Below are positions 35,301-50,333 of a stretch of 64,000 nt of DNA, piece after piece. Both the position numbers and the translations under genes were made by a program. Origin of the DNA: Bombyx mori (lineage: Eukaryota; Arthropoda; Insecta; Lepidoptera; Bombycidae); NCBI RefSeq assembly GCF_030269925.1, contig NC_085128.1, positions 10,666,501 through 10,730,500 of the forward strand, given 5' to 3'. Numbering within the stretch: position 1 is the stretch's first letter; each line of letters begins with the position of its first letter. Below the pieces are notes generated by a model. The model was given only the letters and a program-made list of their open reading frames with translations, was not told the DNA's origin and searched no databases.

Positions 35301-37044
35301 AAAACCACGTCATGGCGGACCAGCGACTACGATGTCACAAGTAAGTTATATATTTTATCTCAATTATCAGTACGAAGTACTTAACTTTTATGTCGGTGCG
35401 ATTAATACTGATTCATTATTTCTTCACAGATATCGGGTGTTAAGAGGACTTTGACACACACAAATAGCTTCACCGGCGAACGCGTGCCGAGGTATGGAGT
35501 TGAAACACCGCATGAGGAAGAGCTCGGCCTTCTTCTCAGCGATCTAGACCGGTGGGGAGTGAATATATTCCGCATCGGTGATCTGTCATGCGGTAGACCA
35601 CTCACTGCTGTCGCGTACACAGCGTTCACATCACGGGAGCTGTTGACTACTCTTCAGATACCGGCGCGTACTTTCTTGGCGTTCGCAGTTACCTTAGAGG
35701 AGCACTATATTCGAGACAATCCTTTCCACAACTCTCTCCACGCTGCCGATGTCACACAGTCTACAAACGTACTGTTGAATACACCTGCGCTTAATGCTGT
35801 CTTCACACCACTAGAAGTTTGCGCTGCTCTTTTCGCTGCCTGCGTCCACGACGTCGATCACCCGGGCCTCACCAATCAATTCCTCGTCAACTCCAGTTCC
35901 GAACTCGCACTAATGTACAACGACGAGTCAGTCCTCGAGAACCACCACCTTGCAGTCGCATTCAAGCTGCTGCAGAATGATGGATGTGATATTTTCGTGA
36001 ATCTTCACAAGAAACAAAGACAGACCCTCAGGAAAATGGTTATCGACATGGTCCTCTCGACAGATATGTCGAAACACATGAGTCTGCTGGCGGATCTGAA
36101 GACGATGGTCGAAACGAAGAAAGTCGCGGGTAGCGGTGTCTTATTGCTAGACAACTACACTGATAGAATTCAAGTATTAGAGAATCTCGTACACTGTGCC
36201 GATCTGAGCAATCCTACTAAGCCGTTGCCACTGTATAAACGATGGGTGGCATTACTGATGGAAGAGTTCTTCCAGCAAGGCGATCGTGAACGTGAACATG
36301 GCATGGATATCAGTCCAATGTGTGACAGACATAATGCTACTATAGAAAAATCTCAAGTCGGTTTCATTGACTATATCGTGCATCCTCTGTGGGAAACTTG
36401 GGCAGATTTGGTACATCCTGACGCTCAAGATATTTTGGACACCTTAGAAGAAAACCGAGACTATTACCAAAGTATGATTCCACCGTCACCGCCACCAGCA
36501 CCGATACAATCCTCACACGCCTCTGATGATGATCGCCCTGAACAAATACGATTTCAAGTGAGTCACTACTTTAACTTTTTCTGTCTATATATTATTCGAC
36601 TTAAGTTGCATTCTTATTTTTAATTACAGTCAAAATTACTCGTTTCAGTCAGCAATTAAAGTATAAAATGTAGTTGAAATTAATTAATCCATATCCATAC
36701 ATATATACATACATTAATTTATAATAGACTATAGTTTCTTTTAAATTGTAAGTAGGTCTCAGCACGCAATTTCAGACGCTTTTAAAATGTACAATAACTT
36801 TTATAATTATCAACCAATTTAAATTTAAAAAAAATGGTACCTTGAGCTTATCTGAATGCGTTAACGTAAACTAGATCTTAATTGATTTAACCATTGTGCT
36901 TTTACATGCTTATCCTACAGACAAATCGTTACCATATTATTTAAATTATTAAATATTGAAATAATGACTTTTTCTTCACAGGTCACCCTAGAGGAGGGAG
37001 AAGGATCAGAAGATTGCGAGGGCGAAGGTGATGGTGGAATGTGA
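8251..37044 (+). CDS. dnc: dunce / PDE4 cAMP-specific 3',5'-cyclic phosphodiesterase, 5' partial (six exons)
   Basis: Hydrolyses cAMP to 5'-AMP and so ends cAMP signalling, a role known from learning and fertility phenotypes of fly dunce. Exons 8251-8312, 20195-20307, 30824-30917, 35228-35340, 35430-36557 and 36982-37044 join with consistent phases at GT-AG junctions, giving about 520 residues. The order is UCR1-UCR2 linker (begins SRR as in the fly protein), UCR2 ([20 protein letters not shown], then [15 protein letters not shown]), a basic linker and the HD-type catalytic domain. The domain has the metal motifs [16 protein letters not shown] and [10 protein letters not shown], and the nucleotide pocket [19 protein letters not shown]. 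The tail is short and acidic and ends GDGGM, far shorter than the glycine-rich fly tail as I recall it. UCR1 and the long-isoform starts are not seen here, so the gene is 5' incomplete. Very high similarity to fly dunce over the catalytic exon makes the identity secure. Confidence 0.96.
8527..8775 (+). mobile_element. SINE tail copy
   Basis: TGGTGGTAGAAACTCTTGTG to AATAAATAAATAAA, truncated of its tRNA-like head. It sits about 215 bases after the dnc exon at 8251. Confidence 0.85.
9515..9730 (+). mobile_element. SINE tail copy, diverged
   Basis: TGGTAGGGCATCTTGAGAGT through GCCGTGAAGCAGTAATGCG to the A-rich end. Confidence 0.75.
10452..10854 (+). mobile_element. Helitron-like element, copy 2
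   Basis: Starts TCTATATATATTAATACGTG and ends TTTCGACTACTGTGAGACCTTTAG before T. Alignable over its whole length with the reverse complement of 6736-7178; GTATGAAATTTTCCACACTTAT is conserved in both. Confidence 0.65.
10868..10990 (+). mobile_element. LINE 3' end (family B)
   Basis: GCCGCAGCTTGGCTGTACCC, CATGAGCGACGGTAACCACT and an AATAAAAATAATAAAAAA tail. Confidence 0.65.
11358..11637 (-). mobile_element. Helitron-like non-autonomous element
   Basis: CTAGCTGACCCGGCAGACTT at one end and GCAATTCATTTTTATATATA at the other. This is a common lepidopteran repeat pattern; read on minus it ends in CTAG. Confidence 0.6.
12132..12335. mobile_element. decayed interspersed repeat, Helitron-like
   Basis: CGCCTGCAGCTTTGTCCGCT and AATCGGTTCAGTGGTTTGGG resemble the target-contact phrases of lepidopteran Helitron-like elements. 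Ends are not defined. Confidence 0.35.
12825..12895. mobile_element. RTE-like scrap
   Basis: AGCCTATAACTGTCCACTGC and CATAGACCTCTCC are typical of the widespread lepidopteran RTE 3' region (from memory). Confidence 0.45.
12932..13185 (+). mobile_element. SINE tail copy
   Basis: CCAGTGGTAGGACCTCTTGC to AATAAAAATAAAAAAAATAA; head missing. Confidence 0.85.
13381..13500 (-). mobile_element. LINE family-A fragment with internal 51-bp tandem duplication
   Basis: Units at 13389-13439 and 13440-13490, each containing AACACTGGCCCTAGCAAGAG, differing by a few bases. Minus-strand family-A sequence. Confidence 0.65.
13518..13980 (+). mobile_element. full-length Bm1-type SINE
   Basis: The tRNA-like head has an A-box-like TGGCCTAAAGGATAAAA and a B-box-like GGTGTTCGATTCCCGC. 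Then come GGTGAAGGAATAACATCG, the common tail and an A-rich end. The head is a pol III promoter relic, not a tRNA gene. Confidence 0.9.
14045..14640. mobile_element. probable non-autonomous DNA element (GTACGCGCGTAA family)
   Basis: Left part ACTTATGTACGCGCGTAAAA and right part CATAACGCGCCTAAAGAAGT are inverted-repeat-like. The interior is very AT-rich on the left and has a conserved-looking CAGAGGCGGCGTGCGTGCC block. Precise ends are not seen. Confidence 0.4.
15506..15740 (-). mobile_element. SINE tail copy, minus orientation
   Basis: CACAGCCCACCTGGTGTTAA through CATTACTGCTTCACGGCAGA to ACCACCAATAAA. Confidence 0.85.
16288..16445 (+). mobile_element. LINE family-A fragment
   Basis: CGCCGGATCTTCTCAATGGG, GATCCGGTGGTAGATTTGGC and GCCCCGTGAGCTCACCCACC. 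Confidence 0.7.
16685..17004 (+). mobile_element. SINE, 5'-truncated
   Basis: GGAACAACATCGTATCATAA (SINE body), ATAATTTGCGTAATTACCGG, then the common tail ending GCAATAAAATAT. Confidence 0.8.
17400..18255 (+). mobile_element. LINE family-A sequence, long decayed copy
   Basis: CTTGTCCCAGAAGCATCGTA at 17429 is a phrase common in lepidopteran repeats. From about 17940 the sequence is clear family A: CAAGCACCGGTCATCGTTGC, CGCCGGATCTTCTTAGTGGG and AGCCCCGTGAGCTCACCTAC. The 17650-17940 part is GC-richer and possibly retrotransposon coding debris; I could not confirm a reading frame. Confidence 0.55.
18773..18989 (+). mobile_element. Helitron-like element
   Basis: TATAAAACAAAGTAGCTTTT near the start; ends CCGAAGCGAAGCGAGGGCGG-GTCGTTAG before T. 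The same 3' end occurs at 33499. Confidence 0.6.
18990..20194. other. dnc intron sequence without recognised feature
   Basis: AT-rich, with a short (TG)n run near 19462. No gene or named repeat recognised. Confidence 0.5.
20195..20307 (+). CDS. dnc: dnc exon: first half of UCR2
   Basis: Preceded by TTATTACAG and followed by GTGAGT. Encodes [20 protein letters not shown] and the following [18 protein letters not shown], the start of upstream conserved region 2, which in PDE4 folds over the active site as an autoinhibitory helix. It ends on a complete codon (phase 0). The flanking introns of 11.9 and 10.5 kb are filled with transposons. Confidence 0.95.
20308..22120. other. dnc intron sequence without recognised feature
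   Basis: AT-rich non-coding sequence; nothing supportable beyond short low-complexity runs. Confidence 0.5.
22122..22549 (-). mobile_element. full-length Bm1-type SINE, minus orientation
   Basis: Starts TTTTTTTATTGCTTAGATG; contains CTGCTTCACGGCAGAAATAG, GGTACCCGCCTGCGGGATTC (B box) and TATCCTTTAGACCAAGACGA (A box). Confidence 0.9.
22680..22960 (+). mobile_element. old SINE copy, strongly diverged
   Basis: TTCCACATTGAAGGAATGACG, TATGCGTAATTACAAGGTAG and CCGATAACCACTTCACACCA retain SINE order with many changes. Confidence 0.6.
23120..23470 (+). mobile_element. LINE 3' end (family A)
   Basis: CAGTCGACGTCGCCCTAACC, CAAGCACCGGTCACCGTCCT, CCGGTGGCAGGTTCTGCGAA and AGCATAGGTAGGAAGAAC with a short A-tail. 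Confidence 0.8.
23471..25740. other. dnc intron sequence, mostly unassigned
   Basis: AT-rich with a GC-richer patch at about 23970-24060 (GGCAGAGGGGACTTCGGCTT) of unknown, possibly transposon, origin. Two opposite ORFs at 24667-24961 overlap each other and look random. Confidence 0.4.
25931..25938. promoter_or_regulatory. perfect palindromic CRE (TGACGTCA) in dnc intron
   Basis: Exact 8-base cAMP-response element, binding site of CREB/ATF factors. It lies in a CpG-rich patch next to a LINE remnant, so it may belong to a transposon. Confidence 0.35.
26108..26233 (+). pseudogene. C-terminal remnant of a non-LTR retrotransposon ORF
   Basis: Reads [41 protein letters not shown], stop. The pattern RLWNS-P...SL..F...L..HYL is typical of LINE ORF2 C-termini. 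A 3' UTR-like AT-rich region with AATAAAGAATAAAGAATAAA follows at about 26538-26560. Confidence 0.7.
26640..28580. other. dnc intron sequence with CREs, otherwise unassigned
   Basis: AT-rich; holds the CRE pair at 28030-28122. No exon or transposon recognised. Confidence 0.45.
28030..28122. promoter_or_regulatory. two perfect CREs 85 bp apart in dnc intron
   Basis: TGACGTCA at 28030-28037 and again at 28115-28122. No recognised transposon covers this stretch. They lie about 2.5 kb upstream of the candidate internal dnc promoter. Confidence 0.45.
28585..28810 (+). mobile_element. SINE tail copy, diverged
   Basis: CTAGTGGTAGGCCGTCTTGT, CTGCCGTGAAGCAGTAATGC and CCACTTAACACCAGGATGAC, ending in an A-run. 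Confidence 0.75.
28811..30560. other. dnc intron sequence upstream of candidate promoter
   Basis: A SINE scrap near 28920-28965 (AACAGAAATAGGCAGGACGG, minus). The rest is AT-rich and unassigned. Confidence 0.4.
30594..30628 (+). promoter_or_regulatory. candidate core promoter (initiator plus DPE) inside dnc intron
   Basis: TCAGTG at 30595-30600 fits the arthropod initiator (A at 30597 as +1; the last base deviates from the pyrimidine consensus). GGACG at 30624-30628 occupies exactly +28 to +32, where the downstream promoter element RGWYV is expected. There is no TATA box at -30, as usual for Inr/DPE promoters. It lies 122 bases upstream of the in-frame ATG at 30719. Confidence 0.4.
30719..30917 (+). 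CDS. dnc: putative super-short dnc isoform first exon (alternative start, in frame with UCR2)
   Basis: An ATG at 30719 opens 35 codons that run without a stop through the splice acceptor into [12 protein letters not shown] of the UCR2 exon. The novel leader starts [10 protein letters not shown] and is arginine-rich. From the predicted transcription start at 30597 to this ATG there is no other ATG, and position -3 is a purine. Local sequence (30570-30800) is clearly richer in G+C and CpG than the surrounding intron. Known family precedent: mammalian super-short PDE4 forms begin just before FKRML. Inference: a transcript starting in intron would need no splice here and would encode a UCR1-less enzyme. 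The open frame could be chance (105 bases), and no transcript evidence is available. Confidence 0.45.
30824..30917 (+). CDS. dnc: dnc exon: second half of UCR2
   Basis: Acceptor GCATTTCCAG, donor GGTAAGA. Encodes [20 protein letters not shown] and [11 protein letters not shown], the core UCR2 helices; the last base G joins the next exon to make Asp ([11 protein letters not shown]). In mammals this same exon border (before FKRML) is where the unique N-termini of super-short PDE4 isoforms such as PDE4B5 and PDE4D6 are spliced on. That matters for the alternative start described at 30719. Confidence 0.96.
30985..31336 (-). mobile_element. Bm1-type SINE, minus orientation, head truncated
   Basis: GCTCACGGCCCACCTGATGT, AATTACGCAAATTATAATTT, TTCGAACACCGGCGCATCGC and ATGCACCGGACGT. 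It breaks off before the A box, about 70 bases after the dnc UCR2 exon. Confidence 0.85.
32085..32352 (+). mobile_element. LINE 3' end (family A)
   Basis: CCCCGGTCACCGTCCTCGCC, GATCCGGTGGTAGATTCTGC and AGCATAGGTAAAAAAAAA. A minus SINE scrap (GGGCTCACAATACCACCTAC) follows at 32355-32395. Confidence 0.8.
32448..32455. promoter_or_regulatory. perfect CRE (TGACGTCA) in dnc intron
   Basis: Fourth exact CRE within the dnc introns, about 1.85 kb downstream of the candidate start at 30597 and just right of a LINE fragment and a SINE scrap. Confidence 0.35.
33288..33499 (+). mobile_element. Helitron-like non-autonomous element (Lep1-like)
   Basis: Starts TCTATACTAATATTATAAAG, has TTTGTTTGTTTGTTTG near the 5' end and ACTACTGGACCGATTTGAAA, and ends GAGGGCGGGTCGCTAG before T. 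The termini fit lepidopteran Helitrons. Confidence 0.8.
33500..34628. other. dnc intron sequence without recognised feature
   Basis: AT-rich. No exon or named repeat seen. Confidence 0.5.
34629..34849 (-). mobile_element. Helitron-like element
   Basis: CTAGCCGTACTCGCCCGCTT at its 3' end (minus) and CCAAGTTTCAAGTCAATCGG with ACGGAACATCCGTAAAAACC inside. Same family as 50723-50963 in the opposite orientation. Confidence 0.65.
35228..35340 (+). CDS. dnc: dnc exon: UCR2-catalytic linker
   Basis: Acceptor CCCTTTCAG, donor GTAAGT. Encodes [20 protein letters not shown] (Asp split across the junction), then a lysine-rich stretch and GGPATTMSQ, the hinge between UCR2 and the catalytic domain. It ends phase 0 and joins ISGVKR in the next exon after an 89-base intron. 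A longer ORF reading in from the intron (from 35068) includes a hydrophobic stretch but crosses the acceptor and is not considered real. Confidence 0.93.
35430..36557 (+). CDS. dnc: dnc exon: PDE4 catalytic domain
   Basis: A single 1128-base exon (376 codons, phase 0 at both ends) holding essentially the whole PDE catalytic domain. It starts [20 protein letters not shown] and ends RPEQIRFQ before GTGAGT. Metal ligands sit in HNSLHAADV (about 35728), HDVDHPG (35847-35867) and [10 protein letters not shown] (about 36198). The cAMP-clamping glutamine is in [14 protein letters not shown]. The proline-rich PPSPPPAPI follows the domain. If the intron after 36557 were retained, translation would add about 22 hydrophobic residues before a stop at 36623; I regard that as non-functional. 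Confidence 0.98.
36982..37044 (+). CDS. dnc: dnc terminal coding exon
   Basis: Acceptor TTCTTCACAG; encodes [20 protein letters not shown], then TGA at 37042. The RFQVTLEE junction is the conserved PDE4 C-terminal motif. The 20-residue acidic tail is short compared with other PDE4 proteins. Confidence 0.92.
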   Translation, partial: VTLEEGEGSEDCEGEGDGGM

Positions 37045-39925
37045 CGGAAACTACTCGGAATCTGCAAGAAACTCACTGAAAAGATGCAAGTGTGGTGGAA
37101 GCTCTGGCAGTAGAGCGGACACGGGTCGACCGTGGAGCGACGAAGCCTGGATACGCCAACATTGGCGGTGGAAGAAGGCTTTAGGGTTTAAAACATACTA
37201 AAATTATTACAGATTCCATGAGTTTTAATTGTAAAAATGAATACGTTTTGAGGCTAATATTAATAGGTGTCCCTTGAGTCTGTTGTATAAAGTGTACAGC
37301 GCCACCGACGGGCGGGTGCGTGCCGCATAATGACGCCGCACGCGCGCCCCCCCTCCCTTGTTGGATAGTAATATTTGTTGACGCTTAAAATCGAAATGAA
37401 ACGACATGCGATTGTATCGTCACATTTCGATATGATTATGTTTATGTGATCATTACGCGATGTTGTTTAGATTTACCTAACGTTTGTAATAATTGTCCCT
37501 CCAATGTTTGTGTGACGTTCGATTGTCTAGTGTTTGTATTGTCGTTTCGTTTTGTCCAACCAAAGATGTGAAACAATTTCGTTCGCAGTAATATCGTACG
37601 ATGATCCTTGTGAGTGGTTAGTGTTCGGTTCGTAATATTAAAATTGTCGTAATTAGTCTATAGTTGTCGACGTCGTATATTATCGGCTCGACTGTTAAGG
37701 ACATTGAAAACGCTTATTAATTGGTATGAAAGGGTAATTTATATTTGTCATATCATCCACGTTTCTCATATATAATACGGGTTTGCGATAATGATGTTAT
37801 TCACCAAAATATATTAACATGATAGGTATCTTAAATATTAAAACTTATTTAAGGTAAATTTTAAAAATTGCCTTTCGAAGTTATCATTGTGTCTTTCTTC
37901 TAAAAAATAATATTGCAAAATTCGGTCAATCAATTAATGTTGTACCTTTATTTGTGGAACTCCCCAACTATAATCGTATTTATGTATTTTCAATTACAGT
38001 TTTGTAATACTTTCAATTAGAATATCAACACCAGGAGATGTAACGGAGCCTCCTTAAGTGTCTCTGATGTCTTGTTATTTATTAACTACAACTGTTCAAA
38101 CATGCAAACCATTGTTGCATCTTCTATGCTTTAAATTATCTATCAATTCAATGTGTTGGATAAACACGTTATATTTGTGAGTGTAGAAAAATTGTAAATA
38201 TTCAATATTCAAAAATAATAATTCAACTAAATACGTCATTTAATACGGAAGTTCCACATTTAGTTGGGATTTAAAAAGACACTGTAACTTCATCCAATTT
38301 AGGTAGCTTTACTTAATTTGAGAACCTAATTTCACCTCATCTCTTATAGCGGGTCGCTGGCGATCCCGTTCATTTTTCTCTTTAGATGATCAATTATTTT
38401 GTAGGTTTATCGACGAAATCACTGTAATTTAAATTTATCAAAAAAAAAAAGAACTTAGTCGTAAAGTGTTCGTGTACTCAACTAACTGGCTTGATATGTT
38501 TGAAATAAGTATTACATACTAACAATAGAGTGGTTTGCGACATTTTCTCTTGAACGACACAATAGGAAATAATTAGTTTAAAATGTTACGGCACGTAGGC
38601 CGGGTATTGCAATAGTTTAAACGTGAATACGTAGTTCCCTCTTGTGTATTATCAATGAAAATTGTTAAATAAAATAAAATAGCAGTAAATAATACTAATT
38701 AAATATGTGCATAATATTATGTATGTATAACAAACGAACATAACAGTTATGTGGAAATTTTATGTAAAACGTAATACTTAATTGAACAGTCTAGGTATTG
38801 TTTGCATTTCACATTTTCAAATTAAAACAAAAACAGTTTTTCATGTCCTAGTTTGTAACTCAATATTTTTATGAGCTGGTCTCTTTGTTATTTGTCACGT
38901 AAAGGTTTTTTTTTTAAATATACTTTACAAACGATTTAAGTTCCTTTGAGTTTTTTTTTGTGGTTCCTTTTATTTTAATTTCCTTACCCAATACAACTAG
39001 TAATCCAATACATATATAAAAATGAATTCAAATTAAATGTGTTATATGTACCATAATTTCTATAGAATAGTTTATCTATAAAACCTAATTTTGTTTCTCG
39101 AAACAAAACTTTTTGCCTGCCCATTTAAAGTTAAAATATGATCAATACGCTTGTGTGTTATATATTAGAGATTATTACGCTTAGAGATCCTTGTTTTCTA
39201 ATAAAGTACGATGTAAAAAATTGTGTTAATATGATATTCTTACTGCAGTAGATCTGTGTATTATACGTATATAGTGGAGTGTTCTTTCGCATGCTATGAA
39301 CAAATACATGTATCCAATTTATTATAATAAGCAGTCATTGAACTCAGTAAATTGTTTATGTACTAGGATTATTGTATTACCTAATTGTTGTTCTACGAGC
39401 CAAACGAATAAATGTTCACGTTTTTAAAAAACTATCTACTGTTTAGATCGTAAATGAAAATTAATCGGTGTGCATCGTTGACCAAATGTAGCATGCCCAA
39501 AATCTTTGCATATTCGAACTGACTAGAAATATGTATGTTGACGATTTCATAAAAAAACGTCGAAATTATATACAGGTTTCTAGTACATAATATCAATAAA
39601 TTTAACGTTTTATTCGGATGTGTCTGCCGTTGTATTGTCATGTCTGCATTTTGCGTCAATGCGTGCTGTAGGATTAGTCATTTCAATTTTGATTTTGCCA
39701 AAGTTTCTCAACCTTGTGTATAACGTTTTGTCTATATGAACTATAGCTAATATAAATTGATTAATACATAGTTAAATATTAAATATTGAGTGCGTATATG
39801 CAATGCTGGTCATTTGCATAACTTAATATTTATATTTAAATAATAGCTTGTAATAGTTTAAAATGAACATTTGAGTTGTATTAAAAATATTAATGTATTT
39901 AGAATAAAAGAAATGGGAGAAAATT
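37045..39925 (+). other. dnc: probable dnc 3' untranslated region with poly(A) signal
   Basis: About 2.9 kb of AT-rich, largely repeat-free sequence after the dnc stop; in a transposon-dense window that absence suggests an exon. AATAAA at 39903-39908 is followed by a GT/T-rich stretch (TTGTTGTGTTTTTTC), a good cleavage context. Earlier AATAAA copies (for example near 39409 and 38670) could give shorter 3' ends. The true end is not determined by sequence alone. Confidence 0.5.
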
Positions 39926-40071
39926 GTTGTGTTTTTTCATTGGTAATCATGAAACAAACCTAGTCTGGATACGTAAGTGCTACCTGTGTATCTAACTAAT
40001 TAATTTGAGTATCTGCAATGACCTCTTTTCTAAAAATAAATATAAATTAGTAGTCATAGACAGCACCTGAT

Positions 40072-40665
40072 TACTGGTGGTAGGACTTCTTGTGAGTCCG
40101 CACGGGTAGGTACCACCGCCCTGCCTATTTCTTCCTTGAAGCAGTAATGCGTTTCGGTTTGAAGGGTGGGGCAGCCGTTATAACTGTACCCACTTCGATA
40201 AAGCGGCACGACACGAGAACCCTCTCATCGTGGCCGCCGGTAACTACATTCCCGATCCTGCGGACAGAATGGAAAGCAGTCGACGTCGCCCAAAACACGT
40301 CATCTCGGATCCTCCTGATCCACTAACGGTGCTTTTAGGTACTTCAAGCACCGGTCACCGTTCTCGTCGAACCCGTCGCTTGCGACGAAGGGCTCGACGA
40401 GTAAATTAACTCTCAGACACAGCCCACTGAGTTTCTCGCCGGATCTTCTCAGTGGGTCGCGTTTCCGAACCGGTGGTAGATTCTGCGAAGCACGGCTCTT
40501 GCTAGGGTTCGTGTTAGCAACATCGTCAGGTTTGAGCCCCGTGAGCTCACCTACTAAAGTTAGGGTTACGCTGACATAGCCGCTAGGGCTATCAGCTTAG
40601 GTAGGAAAAAAATAAAAAAAAAATAAAAAAAAAAATTACTGTACTGAGACCTTAGAACTTATGTA
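40072..40665 (+). mobile_element. SINE tail copy interrupted by a LINE insertion
   Basis: CTGGTGGTAGGACTTCTTGT to GTTATAACTGTA (40188), and resuming ACTGTACTGAGACCTTAGAA at 40638. The intervening 449 bases are LINE. Confidence 0.85.
40189..40637 (+). mobile_element. LINE 3' end (family A) nested in SINE
   Basis: CCCACTTCGATAAAGCGGCA to an A-rich tail (about 40605-40635). ACTGTA is duplicated on both sides (40183-40188 and 40638-40643), a target-site duplication. Confidence 0.85.
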
Positions 40666-40721
40666 CAAATGTACCCTTTACTCTTCTAATGGGGAGGAAA
40701 ACCTACAATATCTAACCTTTT

Positions 40722-41166
40722 GAAGTCGTCGTGGCCTAAAGGATAAGACGTCCGGTGCATACGTATCTAGCGATGCAACTGTGGCGGTGTTCGAATCCCG
40801 CAGGCAAATACCATTTTTTGGTAATTTTTTTATGCACTTAACAAATTGTTCATGATTGACTTCCACGGGGAAAAAATAGCATCCTGTAATGGAAATCAAG
40901 CCCGCAAATTATAATTTGTCTAATTACTGATGGTAGGACATCTTGTGAGTCCGTATGGGTAGGTACCACCACCCTGCCTATTTCTGCCGTGAAGCAGCAG
41001 GCAATTCGGTTTGAAGGGTGGGGCAGCCCTTGTACTGTACTGAGACCTTAGAACTCCCATCTCAAGGTGAGTGGCGACATTTACGTTGTAGATGTCTATG
41101 GACACCGTTAGCCACTTAACACCGGGTGGGCCGTGAGCTCGTCCAGCCATCCAAGCATAAAAAAAT
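40722..41166 (+). mobile_element. full-length Bm1-type SINE
   Basis: GAAGTCGTCGTGGCCTAAAG (A box), GGTGTTCGAATCCCGCAGGC (B box), body, tail and A-run. Confidence 0.9.
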
Positions 41167-41934
41167 CTATTGATGATTAGACTAGATTTGCACTAACTAT
41201 ACACATCCTCTCAAATGGAAAGTGAAAATGTCATCTTTATTGCCGAAGCAGAAAATAATGAAGCGATGTGACTCAAAATTATGTTTATGTTCTTGCGATG
41301 CCATGCTGCCAATAATGAGTTTATAAAATTCTTTAATTTATTCATCATAGATTCTTATTATTCTTAACTCATTTTAATATCAGTCAATTGTTTTATTTGA
41401 GATTGTAGTCAGGAGTAGAAATAGAGTCTCAGTAAAAAAGCGGTTTTGTACTAAAACTTAAGTGGATATTTTCTCACATGTATGTCCTTTCCTGTGAAAT
41501 CTGCATCTGTATGCTAAACAATTAATAAGCTATCGTTATTACACGTTTAAATTTGAAGAGATTCTAAATAAAACAATTAACACAACTTTGCTCCTCGTGT
41601 TCCCGCTAGTTGATAATATAATCTGTGATACAGAAATGCAAGTATCTCAAATTTACCCTACACATTTTAATTATAAATCATAAATTACATAGTTATTATA
41701 AATTTTGTACGGAAAGTTCTTAATTCACTTTGAATACCGGTGCTTTAATATTATTTTCTTTGGTCAATGTAACACAGCCACTTAAAAGGTAGGTCGATCC
41801 CTAGGAGGTAAAAGGTTGAGTAGGCAAAGGCCGTAAACAATTATGTAAAGAAAAAACTTTTAAAAGGTAGCATTTCTCAGAATTGTTTACATTTCGTTCC
41901 CAATTAATTATTATCTTAATAATTCAGCACTAGA
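41167..41934 (+). other. Metap2 upstream region
   Basis: About 770 bases between the SINE and the Metap2 ATG without a recognised repeat. It must hold the promoter and 5' UTR. No TATA box or confident initiator seen. Confidence 0.4.
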
Positions 41935-49106
<7,172 letters not shown>

Positions 49107-49315
49107 CCTCCGATCCGACTAACCTTTTGAACGCCACCTCATATTCATCAACACGTGTAAATCCTAACTCGGGACAGCTCTAACTGTAGTGGTCAAAAGG
49201 TTAAAAGATCTACAAATGTTTGAACTGTTTTAATACTGGAAATGTAGTTGTAATGCTTTTATAACATGTTTTGGAGTCGTAACTGAATACTAATAAATGT
49301 ACTTACGGGGTGTAA
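49107..49315 (+). terminator. Metap2: Metap2 3' UTR and poly(A) signal
   Basis: AATAAA at 49292-49297, 186 bases after the stop codon, followed by GT-rich sequence (GGGGTGTAAGG). A hAT-type MITE begins about 70 bases further on, outside the predicted transcript. Confidence 0.65.
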
Positions 49316-49385
49316 GGGAGACGCTCTGCAAGCAAGAACTTTGAGTCACAAAGAATAATGTTCATATGCTAAGTATGCAATAAGC

Positions 49386-49705
49386 CAGCGGTCGGGGAAC
49401 TTTTTTAATTATTACCCCAAAATATTTTTGTGTAAGTTGATATTACCCCATGGCGAAGAACAAAAAAAAAACGAAATCGCTTCTTTTCAGCATCTTTCAT
49501 ATTATAGCCCACATGATAATTTGGAAAGAAAAAAATATATATATTTTCGTTTCATTTCATTTCTTTTGATCGAGTTTAAAATCACAACGATTCTATAGAA
49601 GTTTCACTTCAATATATACTTTTTACACACAAAAGTTTCATTTTTACCCTCCAAAATTTCATTTTACCCCATTTGGGGTAATTTACCCCGGTTCCCCGAC
49701 CGTTG
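49386..49705. mobile_element. hAT-type MITE downstream of Metap2
   Basis: 15-bp inverted termini CAGCGGTCGGGGAAC and GTTCCCCGACCGTTG (one mismatch), 320 bases. It is flanked by an 8-bp duplication, CAATAAGC (49378-49385) and CAATATGC (49706-49713), with one mismatch. No coding capacity. Confidence 0.85.
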
Positions 49706-50333
49706 CAATATGCCCTCGTGTATAACTTGGTGTTGCATGGCCAATGACCAATATTTCACCATGTAGTTTGGCTTTCCGAATCGTGTCCCTTATAACGCGT
49801 AAGCCGAGTGGAATTTTCATTTAAAATGTCTTAAACTGCAAAGTATAGCAAAAAACGCTAAGAGAACTCACGAAAATATGGTTTATGGTTTCCATGGTTT
49901 ACGTTTGACGTTTATTATTTTTCATTTTATATTAGATTCCAAAGTACACTGGAAAGGTCTATCCTGTATATTTGTTATTGTAAAAACGAATCGATAATCT
50001 AATCTTTTATTGAGTTTGAGAATGAAAAATCAGGTACTTGTAAAAACTACGATCCCGTCTTAATGAATACGTTTTAAATAAAGTTCAGTTAAAAAACAGG
50101 TGTTTTATTTTGATATAAGTTAAATCCGGCTTCGCTGTAACTCGTTAAATGTGAAGCATTTTCCTAAAACTATTAGCGCGCCATCTGTCTTACGTCGAAA
50201 GGAATGTGACAGACTAAAAATTCAACTCTGATTATTTTGAATCACAGTAACATGGTCAGAACGATTATATATTCCACTGTCTCTTGCACTGTGAGATACT
50301 TTGTGTATTACATTAGCATTCATCTATACTATT

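Noticed and set aside
35068..35340. Alternative dnc start with a transmembrane-like stretch
   Set aside because: It reads through intron and acceptor, has no promoter signal, and the stretch is ordinary T-rich intron.
36558..36623. Alternative dnc C-terminus by intron retention
   Set aside because: The donor GTGAGT and the conserved RFQVTLEE junction support splicing; the read-through adds only random hydrophobic residues.
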